Source of the DNA: CAYRAV01 sp964422365
GTDB taxonomy: Bacteria; Bacillota; Clostridia; Lachnospirales; Lachnospiraceae
Direction of reading: 5' to 3'
Assembly: GCA_964422365.1 (NCBI GenBank)
Contig: CAYRAV010000112.1
Location: forward strand, 1 to 6,507
DNA: 6,507 nt
A program made the position numbers and the translations under genes. Under the pieces are notes generated by a model. It did no database searches. It was not told the DNA's origin and was given only the letters and a program-made list of their open reading frames with translations. Below, in pieces: positions 4,786 through 6,507 of the stretch; the stretch's first letter is position 1; each line of letters starts with the position of its first letter.

Positions 4786-5531
4786 ATTATATCCTTTACC
4801 ACCTCTGATGCAATAATCAGACCTGCCACAGATGGCACAAATGCAGTACTGCCTGGAATAGCACGACGTTTCGTCAATTCCTGTTCCGCATCAGATGCAC
4901 AGATACCATTTTCTCTACAACCATTAGTTATGCCCTTAATAGGTTCGATTGGTTTTTCTTTGGAATAAACCACTTTAAGTTCCTTTACTCCCCTTTTTTT
5001 TAATTCTCGCCGCATAACCTTTGCTAAAGGACAGACAGATGTTTGATAGATATCTGCTACTTCAAGAGCTGCAGGATTTACTTTGTTACCAGCACCCATA
5101 CTGCTAATAATAGGTATGCCCGCCGCCTGTGCCTCAACCACAAGAGTAATTTTAGCTGTAACAGTATCTACTGCATCTACCACATAAGAATACGATGAAA
5201 AGTCAAACTCATGCCTGGTTCCTGGCAAATAAAAACATTTGTGTATTGTCACATCAGCTTCAGGATTAATACTCAATATACGTTCTTTCATAACATCCGT
5301 TTTATATTTCCCTATAGTTTCTCTTGTAGCAATAATCTGCCTGTTTAGATTGGTAATACATACTTTATCATCATCAATTAAATCAAAATGTCCTACTCCA
5401 CTTCTTACTAGTGCCTCTACTGTATAACCACCTACACCTCCAATTCCAAACACTGCCACCCTTGACTGTTGCAGTTTCTTCATTGCATCCTTACCTAATA
5501 ATAATTCTGTTCTTGAAAATTCATTTAACAT
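4773..5531 (-). CDS. tcdA: tRNA threonylcarbamoyladenosine dehydratase (E1-like ThiF family)
   Basis: This 252-residue cytoplasmic enzyme matches the TcdA/CsdL (YgdL) group. It uses ATP to cyclise t6A at position 37 of ANN-decoding tRNAs to ct6A. The ThiF/MoeB nucleotide fold starts with VAVFGIGGVGGYTVEALVRSG (25-45; GxGGVG at 29-34). It continues with LIDDDKVCITNLNRQ (51-65), which carries the conserved Asp, Asn and Arg of ATP binding, K75 and K77 before DV, and the VVDAVDTVTAK stretch (117-127). Group-specific parts are SSMGAGNKVNP (143-153), CPLAKVMRRELKKRG (167-181) and PGSTAFVPSVAG (226-237). Length is normal for the family. The start at 5531 has AAAGGA about 11 bases upstream. No sulfur-carrier or csd partner genes are nearby. 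It is monocistronic and convergent with the DUF5662 gene. Confidence 0.93.
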   Translation of the reverse strand: MLNEFSRTELLLGKDAMKKLQQSRVAVFGIGGVGGYTVEALVRSGVGHFDLIDDDKVCITNLNRQIIATRETIGKYKTDVMKERILSINPEADVTIHKCFYLPGTRHEFDFSSYSYVVDAVDTVTAKITLVVEAQAAGIPIISSMGAGNKVNPAALEVADIYQTSVCPLAKVMRRELKKRGVKELKVVYSKEKPIEPIKGITNGCRENGICASDAEQELTKRRAIPGSTAFVPSVAGLIIASEVVKDIIKKY

Positions 5532-5575
5532 ATATTTCTGTTTCCTTTCTGTATATTAATACTTCCCATTATTTA

Positions 5576-5584
5576 AGTATAACA
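5576..5584 (-). promoter_or_regulatory. Extended -10 element, likely tcdA promoter
   Basis: On the minus strand TGTTATACT (5576-5584) gives an extended -10 about 45 bases before the tcdA start. No good -35 is found at 16-18 bases upstream. Confidence 0.4.
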
Positions 5585-5853
5585 CAATAACATATACATT
5601 CCTTATAGATAAAGTTATATTTAAAAAGTATCTGCAGACAGTTTTTTATATTACCAATATTCAAAATTTTGAACATTTGAAAATAATTTTAAAACATAAC
5701 AGAGTTGTTGTATAGGAATTTATAAAAATGTCATCTATTATTTTATATAAAATTCATAAGTCTGACTAGATGTTATTTCTATTAAAACCTATATGGGAAA
5801 TTTAAATTATTAAAGAAATATTAAAAAATAAATAATATTTTTTTAAAAAAATG
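5585..5853. other. AT-rich gap before the small RNA, no gene
   Basis: About 270 bases hold no reading frame or RNA gene. The right end (5818-5852) is built of A and T tracts next to the promoter at 5854 and would act as an UP element. Confidence 0.45.
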
Positions 5854-5882
5854 TTGACATTCTATGGCAAATATGTTATGAT
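5854..5882 (+). promoter_or_regulatory. Near-consensus promoter driving a small RNA
   Basis: TTGACA (5854-5859) is perfect, the spacer is 17 bases, and TATGAT (5877-5882) has one change from consensus. A TG one base before it makes an extended -10. A/T tracts at 5818-5852 supply an UP element. It is the best promoter in the window and points at no protein gene. Start of transcription is expected at about 5889. Confidence 0.85.
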
Positions 5883-5888
5883 GTATTT

Positions 5889-5979
5889 GTCAGAGAGAAA
5901 GACACACAACTAAGCCCCTCATACAACCCATTACATATAGAAAGCCCCTATAGCATTTGCTAAGGGGCTTTCATTTTTA
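5889..5979 (+). ncRNA. Candidate small regulatory RNA, about 90 nt, class unknown
   Basis: The transcript is bounded by the strong promoter at 5854-5882 and the intrinsic terminator at 5940-5978. It has no ATG or GTG reading frame of use. The 5' end may form a small stem (GUC/GAC around AGAGAGAAA). A segment with almost no G follows (5905-5938), containing AAGCCCCT and AACCCA. The terminator stem repeats AAGCCCCT in its 5' arm. Unpaired C-rich segments are what Firmicute sRNAs such as RsaE/RoxS and FsrA use to block G-rich ribosome binding sites, so a trans-acting role is plausible by analogy only. I do not recognise a known family: it is not SRP RNA, 6S RNA or a tRNA. The alternative is a leader whose downstream gene has been lost, since nothing is encoded on this strand up to 6507. 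Confidence 0.6.
5940..5978 (+). terminator. Intrinsic terminator of the small RNA
   Basis: The stem pairs GAAAGCCCCT (5940-5949) with AGGGGCTTTC (5963-5972). It continues past one bulged A with TAGC/GCTA, closes a four-base loop, and is followed by a T run at 5974-5978. The minus strand has no matching T run, so it works in the plus direction. Confidence 0.88.
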
Positions 5980-6050
5980 GCATAAACAAATTAAGTTTAG
6001 AATTTATCCACTCTCATAAGTAAAAAGTTAAAATTAGGTAGATGACTAGA

Positions 6051-6068
6051 AGAGTGTGTTTGAAAAAT
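6051..6068. repeat. Inverted third copy of the repeat end motif
   Basis: AGAGTGTGTTTGAAAAAT is the reverse complement of the end motif found at 4141-4158 (17 of 18 bases) and, less well, at 3918-3935. The bases beyond it (GCTGCACAAAATATCCAT, 6073-6090) resemble 3793-3812 in copy A. The rest of the element cannot be followed here. Confidence 0.45.
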
Positions 6069-6247
6069 AAAAGCTGCACAAAATATCCATGATAATAAAA
6101 TAAGAATCATAGGAAATCTCTGATTATTGTATAAAAACAGGTTGCATTTTCATATAATTTATCCAACTTTTTGGAATATTGGCAAATAGGAAGCATGTTA
6201 ATAATACCTGTCCCTGATTCTTTGTAATTACTAAAACTTTTTCTAAT
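6069..6247. other. AT-rich gap downstream of the tRNA terminator, no gene
   Basis: No reading frame, RNA gene or promoter is supported apart from the possible repeat remnant at its left end. Confidence 0.4.
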
Positions 6248-6277
6248 AAAAAAACCTATAAGCACAATACTTATAGG
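6248..6277 (-). terminator. Intrinsic terminator of the tRNA transcript
   Basis: On the minus strand CCTATAAG and CTTATAGG (6270-6277 and 6255-6262) form a perfect 8-pair stem with a seven-base loop. Seven T follow (complement of 6248-6254). It begins 11 bases after the tRNA-Cys 3' end. Confidence 0.85.
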
Positions 6278-6288
6278 AAATCTAAAAG

Positions 6289-6359
6289 AGGCGACTACCA
6301 GATTCGAACTGGTGATGAAGGTGTTGCAGACCTCTGCCTTACCACTTGGCTAAGTCGCC
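6289..6359 (-). tRNA. tRNA-Cys (anticodon GCA)
   Basis: This is a complete 71-base cloverleaf. The acceptor pairs GGCGACT with AGTCGCC, the D arm is GCC/GGC, the anticodon stem GAGGT/ACCTT holds the loop CTGCAAC with anticodon GCA, and the T arm ACCAG/CTGGT holds TTCGAAT. The base after the acceptor is T, the discriminator expected for tRNA-Cys. CCA is not encoded. It is probably co-transcribed from the tRNA-Glu side, 98 bases upstream; a TATAAT lies 7 bases before the gene but has no good -35. Confidence 0.96.
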
Positions 6360-6457
6360 TTATTTAATTATATTCTACAATCAGAACTTTATGATAGAAA
6401 ATTACAATTCTCTACTCTATCATTTAGCTATGCTATTATGTTAAATTACTATCTAAA

Positions 6458-6507
6458 TGACTCCTACGGGAATCGAACCCGTGTTACCGCCGTGAAAGGG
6501 CGATGTC
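6458..6507 (-). tRNA. tRNA-Glu (anticodon UUC), 5' part outside the window
   Basis: The 3' 50 bases are present: the anticodon stem TCGCC/GGCGG with loop CTTTCAC (anticodon TTC), the T arm ACGGG/CCCGT with TTCGATT, the acceptor 3' strand AGGAGTC, and discriminator A. CCA is not encoded. The D arm and 5' acceptor strand lie beyond the right edge. Confidence 0.93.

Noticed and set aside
5239..5427. Plus-strand open frame inside tcdA
   Set aside because: Antisense shadow of a conserved enzyme gene.
6360..6400. Separate promoter for tRNA-Cys
   Set aside because: A TATAAT lies 7 bases before the gene, but no -35 is present at the right spacing. Co-transcription with tRNA-Glu is simpler.

Overview
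The window looks like chromosomal DNA from a low-GC anaerobic Firmicute, most likely a Lachnospiraceae member (Roseburia/Eubacterium/Blautia-like). This rests on the protein style of the S6-SSB-S18 operon, DUF951 and DUF5662, on strong AGGAGG-type ribosome binding sites, on AT-rich sigma-A promoters, and on tRNA genes that do not encode CCA. Genus is inference, since no database search was possible.

Left part (1-1460, all minus strand): debris of a polymorphic-toxin (RHS) locus. Read in the direction of transcription it holds the last 30-40 codons of a lost toxin, then an intact SUKH-type (SMI1/KNR4) immunity gene, then an 'orphan' RHS core end fused to a short unrecognised C-terminal domain. 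This last piece has no convincing start signal and runs to the window edge, possibly with a frameshift. It is the usual architecture of toxin-tip/immunity cassettes displaced by recombination. The RHS core is visibly more GC-rich than the AT-rich immunity gene beside it.

Middle (1657-3574, minus): the conserved rpsF-ssb-rpsR operon (ribosomal proteins S6 and S18 with single-stranded DNA-binding protein between them). It has a good promoter upstream and a strong intrinsic terminator downstream. S6 carries an unusual insertion of about 11 residues that looks like a local tandem duplication. Upstream lies a DUF951 gene, a frequent neighbour of this operon, with its own promoter, and between them a large perfect-looking palindrome.

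Right part (3575-6507): a roughly 760-base gene-poor gap carrying two diverged copies of a short repeat with insertion-element-like ends. Then come a DUF5662 gene (plus) and tcdA (minus), which converge on one hairpin that contains both stop codons. After tcdA, an AT-rich gap carries the most interesting item. It is an orphan transcription unit of about 90 nt with a near-consensus promoter (TTGACA, 17 bases, extended TATGAT, A/T-rich upstream element), no open reading frame, C-rich unpaired segments and a strong intrinsic terminator, so it is a candidate unannotated small regulatory RNA. The window ends in tRNA-Cys(GCA) and a partial tRNA-Glu(UUC) on the minus strand, followed by their terminator.
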